DNA of 64,000 nucleotides from Streptomyces sp. Ru71 (lineage in GTDB: Bacteria; Actinomycetota; Actinomycetes; Streptomycetales; Streptomycetaceae): positions 62,001-126,000 of the forward strand of contig NZ_PQSS01000008.1 of the NCBI RefSeq assembly GCF_002920535.1. The letters are read 5' to 3'. Positions 47,438-55,885 of this stretch are shown here, in pieces. Within the stretch, counting starts at the first letter, position 1. Each line of letters begins with the position of its first letter. Both the position numbers and the translations under genes were made by a program. Below the pieces are notes generated by a model. The model ran no database searches and had not been told where the DNA came from. It was given only the letters and a program-made list of their open reading frames with translations.

Positions 47438-48256
47438 GTGAACGACGGCGACGGGACTTTCGAGGCCAAGGCCCAGGGGAGGAAGTTCGGTCCGCTCGGC
47501 ACGGCCTTGGTGATCATTCCGACCTACAACGAGGCGGAGAACATCAAGAGCATCGTCGGCCGGGTGCGGCAGGCGGTTCCCGAGGCGCACGTTCTCGTGG
47601 CCGACGACAACAGCCCGGACGGCACCGGCAAGCTCGCGGACGAGCTGGCCGCCGGGGACGACCACGTGCACGTGCTGCACCGCAAGGGCAAGGAGGGCCT
47701 CGGAGCCGCCTACCTGGCGGGCTTCCGCTGGGGCCTGGAGCACGGCTACGGCGTGCTCGTCGAGATGGACGCCGACGGCTCCCACCAGCCCGAGGAGCTG
47801 CCCCGCCTGCTCACCGCGCTCAAGAGCGCCGACCTGGTCCTCGGCTCGCGCTGGGTGCCGGGCGGCCGCGTGGTGAACTGGCCGAAGTCCCGCGAGTTCA
47901 TCTCCCGCGGCGGCAGCCTGTACTCCCGGCTCGCGCTGGACCTGCCGCTGAGGGACATCACCGGCGGCTACCGCGCCTTCCGCCGCGAGACGCTGGAGGG
48001 CCTGGGCCTGGACGAGGTCGCCTCCCAGGGCTACTGCTTCCAGGTCGACCTGGCACGCCGCGCGATCAAGGCCGGCTACCACGTCGTCGAGGTCCCCATC
48101 ACCTTCGTCGAGCGGGAGCTCGGCGACTCCAAGATGAGCCGCGACATCCTCGTCGAGGCGCTGTGGCGGGTCACCGCCTGGGGCGTGGGGGAGCGCGTGG
48201 GGAAGCTGACGGGGAAGGCCAAGCCGGGCAAGCCGCAGGCGGACGGCAAGCGCTGA
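47438..48256 (+). CDS. ppm1: Polyprenol monophosphomannose synthase
   Basis: 272 residues, a GT2 enzyme with PTYNEAENIKSIV, VADDNSPDGTGKLA, EMDADGSHQPEELPRLL (the metal-binding DxD type) and ITGGYRAFRRETL, typical of dolichol/polyprenol-phosphate mannose synthases. It transfers mannose from GDP-mannose to polyprenyl phosphate. In Streptomyces coelicolor the orthologue Ppm1 supplies protein O-mannosylation and affects phage phiC31 infection. GTG 47438 follows AAGGGG. Unlike mycobacterial Ppm1 it has no fused acyltransferase half. Confidence 0.93.
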   Translation: MNDGDGTFEAKAQGRKFGPLGTALVIIPTYNEAENIKSIVGRVRQAVPEAHVLVADDNSPDGTGKLADELAAGDDHVHVLHRKGKEGLGAAYLAGFRWGLEHGYGVLVEMDADGSHQPEELPRLLTALKSADLVLGSRWVPGGRVVNWPKSREFISRGGSLYSRLALDLPLRDITGGYRAFRRETLEGLGLDEVASQGYCFQVDLARRAIKAGYHVVEVPITFVERELGDSKMSRDILVEALWRVTAWGVGERVGKLTGKAKPGKPQADGKR

Positions 48257-48302
48257 TCAGCCGCTTATCCGGAGCTGAGCCGGGGCCAGGCACACTGGAG
48301 AC

Positions 48303-48863
48303 ATGACGACTGGCGCTCCGACCTCTTCCTCCTCCTCCGCCCGGCCGCGCCGCTCCCGGCTGCGCACCTTCCTGCCGCTCGGGATCGCCGCCTGGCTGGT
48401 GCTGGAGATCTGGCTGCTGTCCGTCGTGGCCGGGGCGTCCAGCGGGTTCGTGGTCTTCCTGCTGCTGCTCGCCGGGTTCCTCGGCGGCGCGGCGGTGGTG
48501 AAGCGGGCGGGGCGGCGGGCCTTTGAGAACCTCAACGAGGCCGTCCAGCGGGGCGGCTCCCCGGCGCGGGGCGGCGGCAACGGCTTCCTGATGCTGGCGG
48601 GCCTGCTGCTGATGATCCCGGGCCTGGTCTCGGACGCGGTGGGCCTGCTCCTGCTCCTCCCGCCGGTCCAGAAGGCCGTCGGCCGCTACGCGGAGCGCAC
48701 GATGGACCGCACCCTGCGCGCCGCCGGCGCGGGCGGCCTGGGCGACGCCTTCCAGCAGGCACGCATCCACCGCCCCGACGGCAAGATCGTCCAGGGCGAG
48801 GTCATCCACCCCGACGAGCGGGACGACACCCCGAGCGGCCCGCGCCCCCCGCTGACGCGCTGA
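48303..48863 (+). CDS. fxsA: FxsA family membrane protein
   Basis: 186 residues: a Ser-rich start, two helices (FLPLGIAAWLVLEIWLLSVV and FVVFLLLLAGFLGGAAV), a loop and a third/fourth hydrophobic block (FLMLAGLLLMIPGLVSDAVG). The IPGLVSDAVGLLLLLPPVQ segment is the FxsA signature. E. coli FxsA eases exclusion of phage T7 by the F plasmid; the general function is unknown. ATG 48303, 46 bp after ppm1. Repeats of its 3' end and then a very strong hairpin follow. Confidence 0.88.
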   Translation: MTTGAPTSSSSSARPRRSRLRTFLPLGIAAWLVLEIWLLSVVAGASSGFVVFLLLLAGFLGGAAVVKRAGRRAFENLNEAVQRGGSPARGGGNGFLMLAGLLLMIPGLVSDAVGLLLLLPPVQKAVGRYAERTMDRTLRAAGAGGLGDAFQQARIHRPDGKIVQGEVIHPDERDDTPSGPRPPLTR

Positions 48864-48930
48864 GCGGAGGGCGCCGCGGACCTGAGCGGAGCCCGGCGCG
48901 GAGCCGAGCCAGGCCGTCGCGCTGAGCGCC
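48857..48930. repeat. Imperfect repeats of the fxsA 3' end
   Basis: GCGCTGAGCGGAGGGCGCCG (48857, containing the fxsA stop) recurs as CCTGAGCGGAGCCCGGCGCG (48881) and GCGCTGAGCGCC (48919). Confidence 0.55.
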
Positions 48931-48937
48931 GACAAAA

Positions 48938-48980
48938 GACCGCGGGCGCCGTACGTGCAGTACGTACGGCGCCCGCGGTC
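48938..48980. terminator. Bidirectional terminator between fxsA and rbpA
   Basis: A perfect 19-bp stem, GACCGCGGGCGCCGTACGT (48938-48956) with its complement at 48962-48980, and a 5-nt loop. It sits between convergent genes, with AAAA before it on the plus strand giving T residues for the minus-strand transcript. Confidence 0.9.
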
Positions 48981-49018
48981 AGTAACGCGCGCTGTGTTCC
49001 GGCCGAGCCCCGCAGGGA

Positions 49019-49393
49019 CTACGCGGACTTGCGGCTGTCCCGGGGATGAACCGCGAGGTTCATCGCACCGGACCGCAGAACGGCGAGCCGCTCCTCAAGG
49101 ACCTCTTCGAGTTCCTCACGGGTCCGCCGCTCCATCAGCATGTCCCAATGCGTACGCGCGGGCTTGGCCTTCTTCTCCTCAGGGCCGTCGCCATCCACGA
49201 GGAGTGCCTGGGCTCCGCAGACCTTGCACTCCCACTCCGGCGGGATCTCCGCCTCGACCGAGAAGGGCATCTCGAATCGATGGCCCTTCTCGCATGCGTA
49301 CTCCACGGCCTGGCGCGGGGCCAGGTCGATGCCGCGGTCCGTCTCGTAGCTGGTCACCACGAGGCGCGTGCCGCGAAGAGCTCGCTCACTCAT
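49019..49393 (-). CDS. rbpA: RNA polymerase-binding protein RbpA
   Basis: 124 residues, the same size as S. coelicolor RbpA. The core domain has zinc-type cysteines in YACEKGHRF and ECKVCGAQ, and the C-terminal sigma-interacting region reads RTHWDMLMERRTREELEEVLEERL. RbpA binds the RNA polymerase beta subunit and principal sigma factors, stabilises the holoenzyme and open complex, and affects rifampicin sensitivity. ATG 49393 follows GGGAGG. A SigR-type promoter lies 62-88 bp upstream, in agreement with its known place in the disulphide-stress regulon. Confidence 0.97.
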   Translation of the reverse strand: MSERALRGTRLVVTSYETDRGIDLAPRQAVEYACEKGHRFEMPFSVEAEIPPEWECKVCGAQALLVDGDGPEEKKAKPARTHWDMLMERRTREELEEVLEERLAVLRSGAMNLAVHPRDSRKSA

Positions 49394-49454
49394 GAATCGT
49401 GCCTCCCGGGCTTGTCGCCCACAGGACAGGTGTCGCTGTCGTCGTCATCCGGTC

Positions 49455-49481
49455 AACGTCCGGTCGGCGGTAAAGATTCCC
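49455..49481 (-). promoter_or_regulatory. SigR-type promoter of rbpA
   Basis: On the minus strand GGGAAT (49481-49476), 18 nt, then GTT (49457-49455) is an exact match to the SigR consensus GGGAAT-N18-GTT. It directs transcription toward rbpA. Confidence 0.88.
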
Positions 49482-49671
49482 GTTCCGATGTCCCGTTCCG
49501 GGTCATGCGTCGCCGTCGTGCCGCAGCCTTGTCAACCAGTGCAGTACCCACCGACGCCCGGTTTGTCACGTCTGATCGGAGATGTCACCTAGCGCCTCGT
49601 CGCCTTTGACGCGCAGTAACGGTACGCCTGGCAGGCCAAACGCGTACACTACCGCCCTTTCATCCCGAGTG

Positions 49672-51018
49672 CTAAATCCTCTCGGGAACCGGGTTGCCCG
49701 CGTCGCCGATCGCCCGCCGCACCGGCACCCGGGCGAGGAGCACGAAGCCGATCGCGAAGAACGCCACCAGCGAGATGATCGCGTCCCGGTAGCTGCCGGT
49801 GACCTGGTAGGTGAGGCCGAACAGCAGCGGGCCCAGCCAGCTCATCCCGCGGTCGCTCAGCTCGTACGCCGAGAAGTACTCGGCCTCCTTGCCCGGCGGC
49901 ACGAGGTGGGAGAACAGGGAGCGGGACAGCGCCTGGCTGCCGCCGAGGACCAGACCGATCCCGGCCGCCAGCACGAAGAACCACACCGGCGCCCCGGCCG
50001 GCAGGAAGTACCCGGCGCCGAGGGTGAGCGTCCAGGCGATCAGCGAGCCGAGGATCGTCCGCTTCGCCCCGTACGTCCGGGCCAGCCGGCCCATCGCCAG
50101 GGCGCCGGCCACCGCCAGCCCCTGCACCAGCAGGACCGCCCCGATAAGAGTGGACTGACCGAGACCCAGTTCCTCCGACCCGTACACCGAGGCCTGCGAG
50201 ATCACCGTCTGGATGCCGTCGTTGTAGACGAGGTACGCCAGCAGGAAGGCCAGGGTCAGCGGATGGCGGCGCATGTCGCGGACCGTCGCCGCGAGCTGCC
50301 GCATCCCCGGCAGGGCCGCCTCGCGCCGCACGGAACGGCGTTCGCGCAGCCGGTTGAGCGGGACCAGCGTGAACGCGCCCCACCACAGCCCGGCCGAGGC
50401 CAGGCAGATCCGCACGGCCGTGGCCTCGGAGACGCCGAAGCTGTCGTGGGCCAGATAGAGGACCAGGTCGGCGATCAGCACCAACGAGCCGGCCGCGTAG
50501 CCGAAGGCCCAGCCGCGCGAGGAGACCGCGTCGCGTTCCTCGGGCGGCGCGATCTGCGGCAGATAGGAGTTGTAGAGCATCATCGCCACCGACTGGGCGG
50601 CGTTCGCGACCACCAGCAGCACCCCGCCGAGCAGATAGCGCTCACCCGAGAGGAAGAACATCCCGGTCGTCGCCGCGGCCCCCACGTACGCGGCGGCCGC
50701 CAGCAGCGGCTTCTTGCGGCCGGTGCGGTCGGCGGCGGCGCCCACCACAGGCATCACCAGCACCGCCACGATCACCGACAGCGACACCGCGTAGGCGAAG
50801 AAGGAGCCGGCCCGGACCGGGACGCCCAGGGGATGGACGTAGCCGTCGGCGTCCGCGGCCGCCTTGGCGACGGAGGTCAGATAGGGGCCCAGGAACACGG
50901 TGAGCACGCTCGTCGAATAGACCGAGCAGGCCCAGTCGTAGAAGTACCAGCCGCGCTGCTCGCGCCTGCGGCCCGCGGCGTCGTCCGCCTCCGCCGTGCG
51001 CACGGTGTCGATGTCCAC
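49672..51018 (-). CDS. MFS transporter, UMF1/Atg22-like
   Basis: 448 residues with 12 membrane helices. YFYDWACSVYSTSVLTVFLGPYL at the start, GAAADRTGRKKPLL in the first cytoplasmic loop, and GGSQALSRSLFSHLVPPGKEAEYFSAYELSDR are the marks of the UMF1 family related to yeast Atg22. Transport substrate unknown, possibly amino acids or other nutrients by analogy. GTG 51018 with GCGAGGG upstream. A 278-bp spacer with the SigR promoter separates it from rbpA downstream. Confidence 0.87.
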   Translation of the reverse strand: MDIDTVRTAEADDAAGRRREQRGWYFYDWACSVYSTSVLTVFLGPYLTSVAKAAADADGYVHPLGVPVRAGSFFAYAVSLSVIVAVLVMPVVGAAADRTGRKKPLLAAAAYVGAAATTGMFFLSGERYLLGGVLLVVANAAQSVAMMLYNSYLPQIAPPEERDAVSSRGWAFGYAAGSLVLIADLVLYLAHDSFGVSEATAVRICLASAGLWWGAFTLVPLNRLRERRSVRREAALPGMRQLAATVRDMRRHPLTLAFLLAYLVYNDGIQTVISQASVYGSEELGLGQSTLIGAVLLVQGLAVAGALAMGRLARTYGAKRTILGSLIAWTLTLGAGYFLPAGAPVWFFVLAAGIGLVLGGSQALSRSLFSHLVPPGKEAEYFSAYELSDRGMSWLGPLLFGLTYQVTGSYRDAIISLVAFFAIGFVLLARVPVRRAIGDAGNPVPERI

Positions 51019-51076
51019 CCGTGCCCTCGCTTCCCCGCTGAAGGTGCCGCGCGGGCCCGGTGGGACGCCGGGCCGG

Positions 51077-51844
51077 TCAGACCCAGACGCCGCGCTCCTC
51101 CATGACCTTGCGCAGTGTGTCGATGTGATCGGTCATGATGCCATCGACCCCGAGGTCCAGGAGCCGGTGCATGCGCTCGGGTTCGTTGACCGTCCACACG
51201 TGCACCTGCAGCCCGTGCGCGTGGGCGAAGCGTACGAAGCGCCGGTCCACCACCTGGATCCCGGACTGCACCTCCGGCACCTGCGCGGCGACCGCCGAGC
51301 GGCGCAGCGCGGCCGGCACGCCCCAGGAGCGCAGCCGCAGGTTGAGCACGCCCCGGGTGCCGTAGGAGGTGGCGAGCTTCGGGCCGGCCAGCCGCTGGGC
51401 GCGCATCACGCGCGCCTCCGAGAACGAGCCCAGGCAGATGCGGTCCCAGGCGTTCGCCCGGGCGATCAGGTTCAGGAACGGGTGCAGGGCCGACTCGGCC
51501 TTCACGTCGACGTTCCAGCGCACCTCGGGGAAGGTCTCCAGCAGCTCGTCGAAGAGCGGCACCGGCTCCTTGCCCGCCACCCGCGCCTCGCGCACCTGCG
51601 TCCACGGCAGGTCCGCGATCCGGCCCGCGCCGTCCGTCACCCGGTCCAGCGTGGCGTCGTGGAACGCGACGAGCCGGCCGTCCTTCGTGGCGTGCACATC
51701 GGTCTCGATGTACCGGTAGCCGGCCTCGACCGCCCGCCGGAACTGCGCCATGGTGTTCTCCAGGCCGTCGGCGGCGCCGCCGCGGTGCGCGAAGGCGAGC
51801 GGACCCGGGTGGTCGAGGTACGGGTGGCGTATGAGGGTCGTCAC
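51077..51844 (-). CDS. Glycerophosphodiester phosphodiesterase family protein
   Basis: 255 residues of a PI-PLC-like TIM barrel. The active-site segments FAHRGGAADGLENTMAQF, YIETDVHATKDGRLVAFHD and WNVDVKAE provide the His, Glu and Asp expected for GDPD. It hydrolyses glycerophosphodiesters to glycerol 3-phosphate and an alcohol. There is no signal peptide. GTG 51844 overlaps the stop of the YczE-type gene by 4 bp (GTGA), so the two are translationally coupled. Confidence 0.9.
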   Translation of the reverse strand: MTTLIRHPYLDHPGPLAFAHRGGAADGLENTMAQFRRAVEAGYRYIETDVHATKDGRLVAFHDATLDRVTDGAGRIADLPWTQVREARVAGKEPVPLFDELLETFPEVRWNVDVKAESALHPFLNLIARANAWDRICLGSFSEARVMRAQRLAGPKLATSYGTRGVLNLRLRSWGVPAALRRSAVAAQVPEVQSGIQVVDRRFVRFAHAHGLQVHVWTVNEPERMHRLLDLGVDGIMTDHIDTLRKVMEERGVWV

Positions 51845-52494
51845 CGTCGCAGTATCGCCCGTGCGGGTGACCCCGTGGCAACGACCGTGCTGCCCTCGGA
51901 TGCCTGCGGGACGGCGAACACCCGCAGGAAGAGCTGGGCGAGCGGGCCGATGGACACCGCGTACAGCAGGGTGCCGATGCCGACGGTGCCGCCCAGGGCG
52001 AACCCGGTGGCCACCACCGTCACCTCCACCACGGTGCGCATCAGCCGGATCGAGCGGCCCGTGCGCCGGTGCAGGCCGGTCATCAGCCCGTCGCGCGGGC
52101 CCGGGCCGAACCGGGCGGAGATGTACAGGCCGGTCGCGACGCCGTTCAGCACGATGCCGCCGAGCAGCAGCGGCACGCGCACGGTCAGGGCATGTGCGTC
52201 CGGGACCGCGGCGAGGGTGCCGTCCATGGCGACGCCGACGACGAAGACGTTGGAGACCGTGCCCAGGCCCGGCCGCTGGCGCAGCGGGATCCACAGCAGC
52301 AGCACCGCCGCGCCCACGACGATCGACACCACGCCGATGGTCAGACCGGTCAGTTCGGCCAGGCCCTCGTGCAGGACGTTCCACGGTTCCATGCCGAGCC
52401 CGGCGCGGACGAGGAGCGCGGAGCTGACGCCGTAGAGGGTGAGACCGACGTAGAGCTGGATCAGCCGCCGGGTCAGCCGGCGTGGTGTGGACAC
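51841..52494 (-). CDS. YczE/YitT-family membrane protein
   Basis: 217 residues with five hydrophobic segments. LYVGLTLYGVSSALLVRAGLGMEPWNVLHEGLA and the later FGPGPRDGLMTGLHRRTGRSIR are characteristic of the YczE family. GTG 52494 follows GGGGGAC. It is divergent from a MocR regulator and leads the GDPD gene. YczE-type genes are frequently found beside MocR regulators; the transported or sensed compound is unknown. Confidence 0.88.
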   Translation of the reverse strand: MSTPRRLTRRLIQLYVGLTLYGVSSALLVRAGLGMEPWNVLHEGLAELTGLTIGVVSIVVGAAVLLLWIPLRQRPGLGTVSNVFVVGVAMDGTLAAVPDAHALTVRVPLLLGGIVLNGVATGLYISARFGPGPRDGLMTGLHRRTGRSIRLMRTVVEVTVVATGFALGGTVGIGTLLYAVSIGPLAQLFLRVFAVPQASEGSTVVATGSPARAILRR

Positions 52495-52541
52495 GGGTGT
52501 CCCCCCTGGGTGGTGTGAGTGGCCTGACGCATGACACTCTG

Positions 52542-52569
52542 TGGCTTGAGGAGAAAAGCCATCCATGGC
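52542..52569. promoter_or_regulatory. Palindromes between yczE-like and MocR genes
   Basis: TGGCTT (52542-52547) and AAGCCA (52556-52561) are perfect arms with an 8-nt spacer, and GCCATCCATGGC (52558-52569) is a second palindrome that shares the GCCA. They lie 28-55 bp before the MocR start. Probable MocR binding region. Confidence 0.5.
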
Positions 52570-52596
52570 CAATTCGGGGAAGGTGGACTGATCGGC

Positions 52597-54102
52597 ATGG
52601 CCCAGTGGACTTCTGCGGTGGGCGCGGCACAGCTCGCCCGGCTGCTCAAGTCGCAGCAGGACCGCCCGGCGGGCCCCGGCACCCGCCGGCCCCCGGCCTA
52701 CCGCTCGCTCGCCGACGGCATCCGGCTGCTCGTCCTGGAGGGCCGCGTCCCGGTGGCGGCCCGGCTGCCCGCCGAACGGGAGCTGGCCCTCGCCCTCTCC
52801 GTCAGCCGTACGACGGTGGCGGCGGCGTACGAGGCCCTGCGCAGCGAGGGCTTCCTGGAGTCCCGGCGCGGCGCCGGGAGCTGGACCGCCGTACCGGCCG
52901 GCAACCCGCTGCCCGCACGCGGACTGGAGCCGCTGCCGCCCGAGGCCCTGGGGTCGATGATCGACCTCGGCTGTGCCGCGCTGCCCGCGCCCGAGCCGTG
53001 GCTGACCCGCGCGGTGCAGGGCGCCCTGGAGGAGCTGCCGCCGTACGCCCACACTCACGGCGACTATCCGGCCGGGCTGCCCGCGCTGCGGTCGATGATC
53101 GCCGAGCGGTACACCGCGCGGGGCATCCCGACCATGCCGGAGCAGATCATGGTGACGACCGGCGCGATGGGCGCCATCGACGCCATCTGCCATCTCTTCG
53201 GCGGGCGGGGCGAGCGCATCGCCGTGGAGTCGCCGTCGTACGCCAACATCCTGCAGCTGATGCGCGAGGCGGGCGCCCGGCTCGTCCCGGTCGCCATGGC
53301 CGAGGGCCTCACGGGCTGGGACCTGGACCGCTGGCGGCAGGTGCTGCGCGAGGCCGCGCCGCGCATCGCCTATGTCGTCGCCGACTTCCACAACCCCACC
53401 GGCGCGCTCGCCGACGAGGACCAGCGGCGGCGGCTGGTGGAGGCGGCCCGCTCGGCGGGGACCGTGCTCATCGCCGACGAGACGATGACCGAGCTGTGGC
53501 TCGACGACGACCTCGCGGGCGCCATGCCGCGCCCGGTCTGCGGCTTCGACCCCGCGGGCTCGACCGTGATCACCGTCGGCTCGGCCAGCAAGGCGTTCTG
53601 GGCCGGGATGCGTATCGGCTGGGTGCGGGCCGCCCCCGACGTGATCCGCAGCCTTGTCGCCGCCCGCGCCTACGCCGACCTGGGCACCCCCGTGCTGGAG
53701 CAGCTCGCGGTGAACTGGCTGTTCAGCACCGGCGGCTGGGAGGAGGCCGTGCTCCTGCGGCGTGCCCAGGCACGGGAGAACCGGGACGCCCTGGTCGCCG
53801 CGGTGCGGCGGGAGCTGCCGGACTGGGAGTTCGAGGTGCCCCGCGGCGGGCTGACGCTGTGGGTGCGGGCCGGGGGACTGTCCGGGTCGCGGCTCGCCGA
53901 GGCGGGGGAGCGGGTCGGCGTGCGGGTGCCGTCCGGGCCGCGCTTCGGGGTCGACGGGGCCTTCGAGGGGTTCGTGCGGCTGCCGTTCACCGTGGGCGGC
54001 GCGGTCGCGGAGGAGGCGGCGGTGCGCCTGGCGGCCGCGGCCCGGCTGGTGGCCGACGGCGGAACAGCGGGCACGGAGGCGCCGCGCACGTTCGTGGCGT
54101 GA
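52597..54102 (+). CDS. MocR-type (GntR-aminotransferase) transcriptional regulator
   Basis: 501 residues: a GntR winged helix in the first 100 (LADGIRLLVLEGRVPVAARLPAERELALALSVSRTTVAAAYEALRS region) joined to an aminotransferase class I/II domain. FHNPTGAL, IADETMTELWL and SASKAFWAGMRIGW hold the PLP-site Asn, Asp and Lys332. MocR proteins use PLP or an amino compound as effector. ATG 52597 follows GGGGAAGGTGG. It is divergent from the YczE-GDPD operon. Its last codons are repeated twice more after the stop. Confidence 0.9.
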   Translation: MAQWTSAVGAAQLARLLKSQQDRPAGPGTRRPPAYRSLADGIRLLVLEGRVPVAARLPAERELALALSVSRTTVAAAYEALRSEGFLESRRGAGSWTAVPAGNPLPARGLEPLPPEALGSMIDLGCAALPAPEPWLTRAVQGALEELPPYAHTHGDYPAGLPALRSMIAERYTARGIPTMPEQIMVTTGAMGAIDAICHLFGGRGERIAVESPSYANILQLMREAGARLVPVAMAEGLTGWDLDRWRQVLREAAPRIAYVVADFHNPTGALADEDQRRRLVEAARSAGTVLIADETMTELWLDDDLAGAMPRPVCGFDPAGSTVITVGSASKAFWAGMRIGWVRAAPDVIRSLVAARAYADLGTPVLEQLAVNWLFSTGGWEEAVLLRRAQARENRDALVAAVRRELPDWEFEVPRGGLTLWVRAGGLSGSRLAEAGERVGVRVPSGPRFGVDGAFEGFVRLPFTVGGAVAEEAAVRLAAAARLVADGGTAGTEAPRTFVA

Positions 54103-54206
54103 GGTGTGATGGTCGTGACCGAGGCGCCGCACACGCGTGTGGCGTGAGGCGCGATGGTCCTGGTCCGGAACGCGACCGAGGCGCCGCACACGCGTGTGGC
54201 GTGAGC
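54073..54206. repeat. Triplicated 3' end of the MocR gene
   Basis: A 32-bp unit containing GAGGCGCCGC, GTGGCGTGAG and the stop codon occurs at 54073-54104 (in the gene), 54118-54149 and 54175-54206. The last two copies differ only at the final base. Spacings are 45 and 57 bp, and GATGGTC is shared in the spacers. The third copy can also form a large hairpin with GCCTCGG at 54210. Confidence 0.85.
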
Positions 54207-54252
54207 GGGGCCTCGGTCGCCGCGGGGGATCGCAGGGGCATGGCGGGGACGG

Positions 54253-55845
54253 TTACGCCTGTTCCACCACCGCGGCCTCCGTGGTCAGCGGCTCCTCGGG
54301 GAGCTTGTCCATGGGGACCTTCTCGCCGTCCGCGGGAGTGGTGCGCGGCGGCAGCAGCTCCAGTACGGCCTGCCGGTGCGCGTCGCTCGTCGCGTCGTCG
54401 TACGGGTCGGGCGTCGCCGGGACCTGCAGGCGGTGCACCGGACCGCTGCCCAGGCGGGCGTAGCCGCGGCCGGGCGGGACATGGGCGGTCGGCGTGGTGC
54501 ACGGCGGTACCCCCAGGACGGCCTCCAGCTGGGCGACCGTGGCCGGTCCGAGGACGACACGCGCGCGGGTGTGCTGCCGCACCGGGTCGCTCAGGGCGTC
54601 CACGGCGTCGAACTGCTCGGCGATCACCACGGTCACGTTCGCCGCGCGGCCGTGCCGCAGCGGCACCTGCAGCAGGGCCTGCGGGTCCTTGCGGCCGTCG
54701 GCGACGGCCAGCGGCGCGAACGCGGTCGGCCGGTCGAGCAGGATCCACAGCGGGCGCCGGGTGTCGTCCGGCGGCGGGTGGCCCTCCTGGCGGGCCCGGT
54801 TGGCGGCGATCAGCCGGCGCTCGGTCTCGGTGGCCGCCCACTCCAGGCTGGCCAGCGCCCCGCTCAGCCCGCACTCGACGGCCAGCACCCCGTCCCGGCC
54901 GGTCAGGCACGCGTACTCGCCGGTGCTGCCGCCGTCGACGATCAGGACGTCGCCGTACTGCAGGGCCTGGAGCGCGATCGAGCGCAGCAGGGTGGAGGTG
55001 CCGCTGCCGGGCTGGCCCATGGCCAGCAGGTGCGGCTCGGTGGAGCGGAAGCCGGTGCGCCAGACGACCGGCGGCATGTCGCGCCGGTCCTCGCCGAAGG
55101 AGAGCGGGAGGGTCCGTTGCACCTGGAGGGAGTCGGTGAAGCCGAGGACGGTCTCGCCCGGTGTCGTGACGAACCGCTGGGCGGCGATGTCGGTGGGCAG
55201 CGGCGCGAGGACGGTCACCGTCAGCTCGTTGCCCTCCTCGTCCCACGCGAAGTGGTACTCGCGGCCACGGCCCGACTTGGCGGTCAGCAGCTGCTCGACA
55301 CGCGCGCGTGCCTCCGCCCGGCCGTCGGGGAAGTACGCCGGGTAGCGGATCTGGAGATGGGTGATGCGGCCCGCTTCGTCGAACTCGTGCGCGGGGAAGG
55401 CCTTCTCCCACTCGCCGCCGTGCGCGTACAGCGGCGCGGGGTCCTCGGCGGTGGAGAAGTAGGGCACCAGTGCCTCGTACAGCGCCTTCAGTCGTTGCGT
55501 CTGCGACTCGTCCGGTCCTTCGGGCGCCGGGGGCGTGCGGTCGCGGCCCTGCCAGGCTGCCGCCGCCATCAGGGTGATGACGGCGAGCAGCAGGCCGTAC
55601 GGCACCAGGGCCACGCCCAGGATCACCGCGGCCACCAGGAACAGCAGCTGGCCGCGCTTGTCCTTCGGGGTGTCGGCCCATCTGCGCCGCCCGGCCGAGG
55701 CCAGCCGGCGCAGTCCGCGGGTGATCGTGATCAGCGGATGGAGGACGTCGGTGGCGCTGTCCGCCGCCGTCCGGGCCAGCTCCCGGCTCCGGGCGATCTG
55801 CGCGCTGCCTGTGCTCAGGATGCGGGGGAGGGGGCGCCGGGCCAC
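54253..55845 (-). CDS. FtsK/SpoIIIE-like membrane ATPase with altered Walker A
   Basis: 530 residues: a basic N-terminus, two membrane helices (about 65-98), a soluble region, and a RecA-like domain. The P-loop position reads MGQPGSGTSTLLRS (277-285), where the invariant Lys is Thr283 (codon ACC). A Walker B-like DVLIVDGG follows at 299-306. VIAEQFDAVDAL and a C-terminal VPPGRGYARL segment complete the fold. The missing lysine suggests weak or no ATP hydrolysis unless it pairs with another subunit. GTG 55845 follows AAGGAGG. A 64-residue membrane protein gene lies just upstream in the same operon. Function unknown. Confidence 0.82.
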   Translation of the reverse strand: MARRPLPRILSTGSAQIARSRELARTAADSATDVLHPLITITRGLRRLASAGRRRWADTPKDKRGQLLFLVAAVILGVALVPYGLLLAVITLMAAAAWQGRDRTPPAPEGPDESQTQRLKALYEALVPYFSTAEDPAPLYAHGGEWEKAFPAHEFDEAGRITHLQIRYPAYFPDGRAEARARVEQLLTAKSGRGREYHFAWDEEGNELTVTVLAPLPTDIAAQRFVTTPGETVLGFTDSLQVQRTLPLSFGEDRRDMPPVVWRTGFRSTEPHLLAMGQPGSGTSTLLRSIALQALQYGDVLIVDGGSTGEYACLTGRDGVLAVECGLSGALASLEWAATETERRLIAANRARQEGHPPPDDTRRPLWILLDRPTAFAPLAVADGRKDPQALLQVPLRHGRAANVTVVIAEQFDAVDALSDPVRQHTRARVVLGPATVAQLEAVLGVPPCTTPTAHVPPGRGYARLGSGPVHRLQVPATPDPYDDATSDAHRQAVLELLPPRTTPADGEKVPMDKLPEEPLTTEAAVVEQA

Positions 55846-55885
55846 TGCTGCCTCCTTGTGATGCGTACGGACGGGGAGGACGGCG

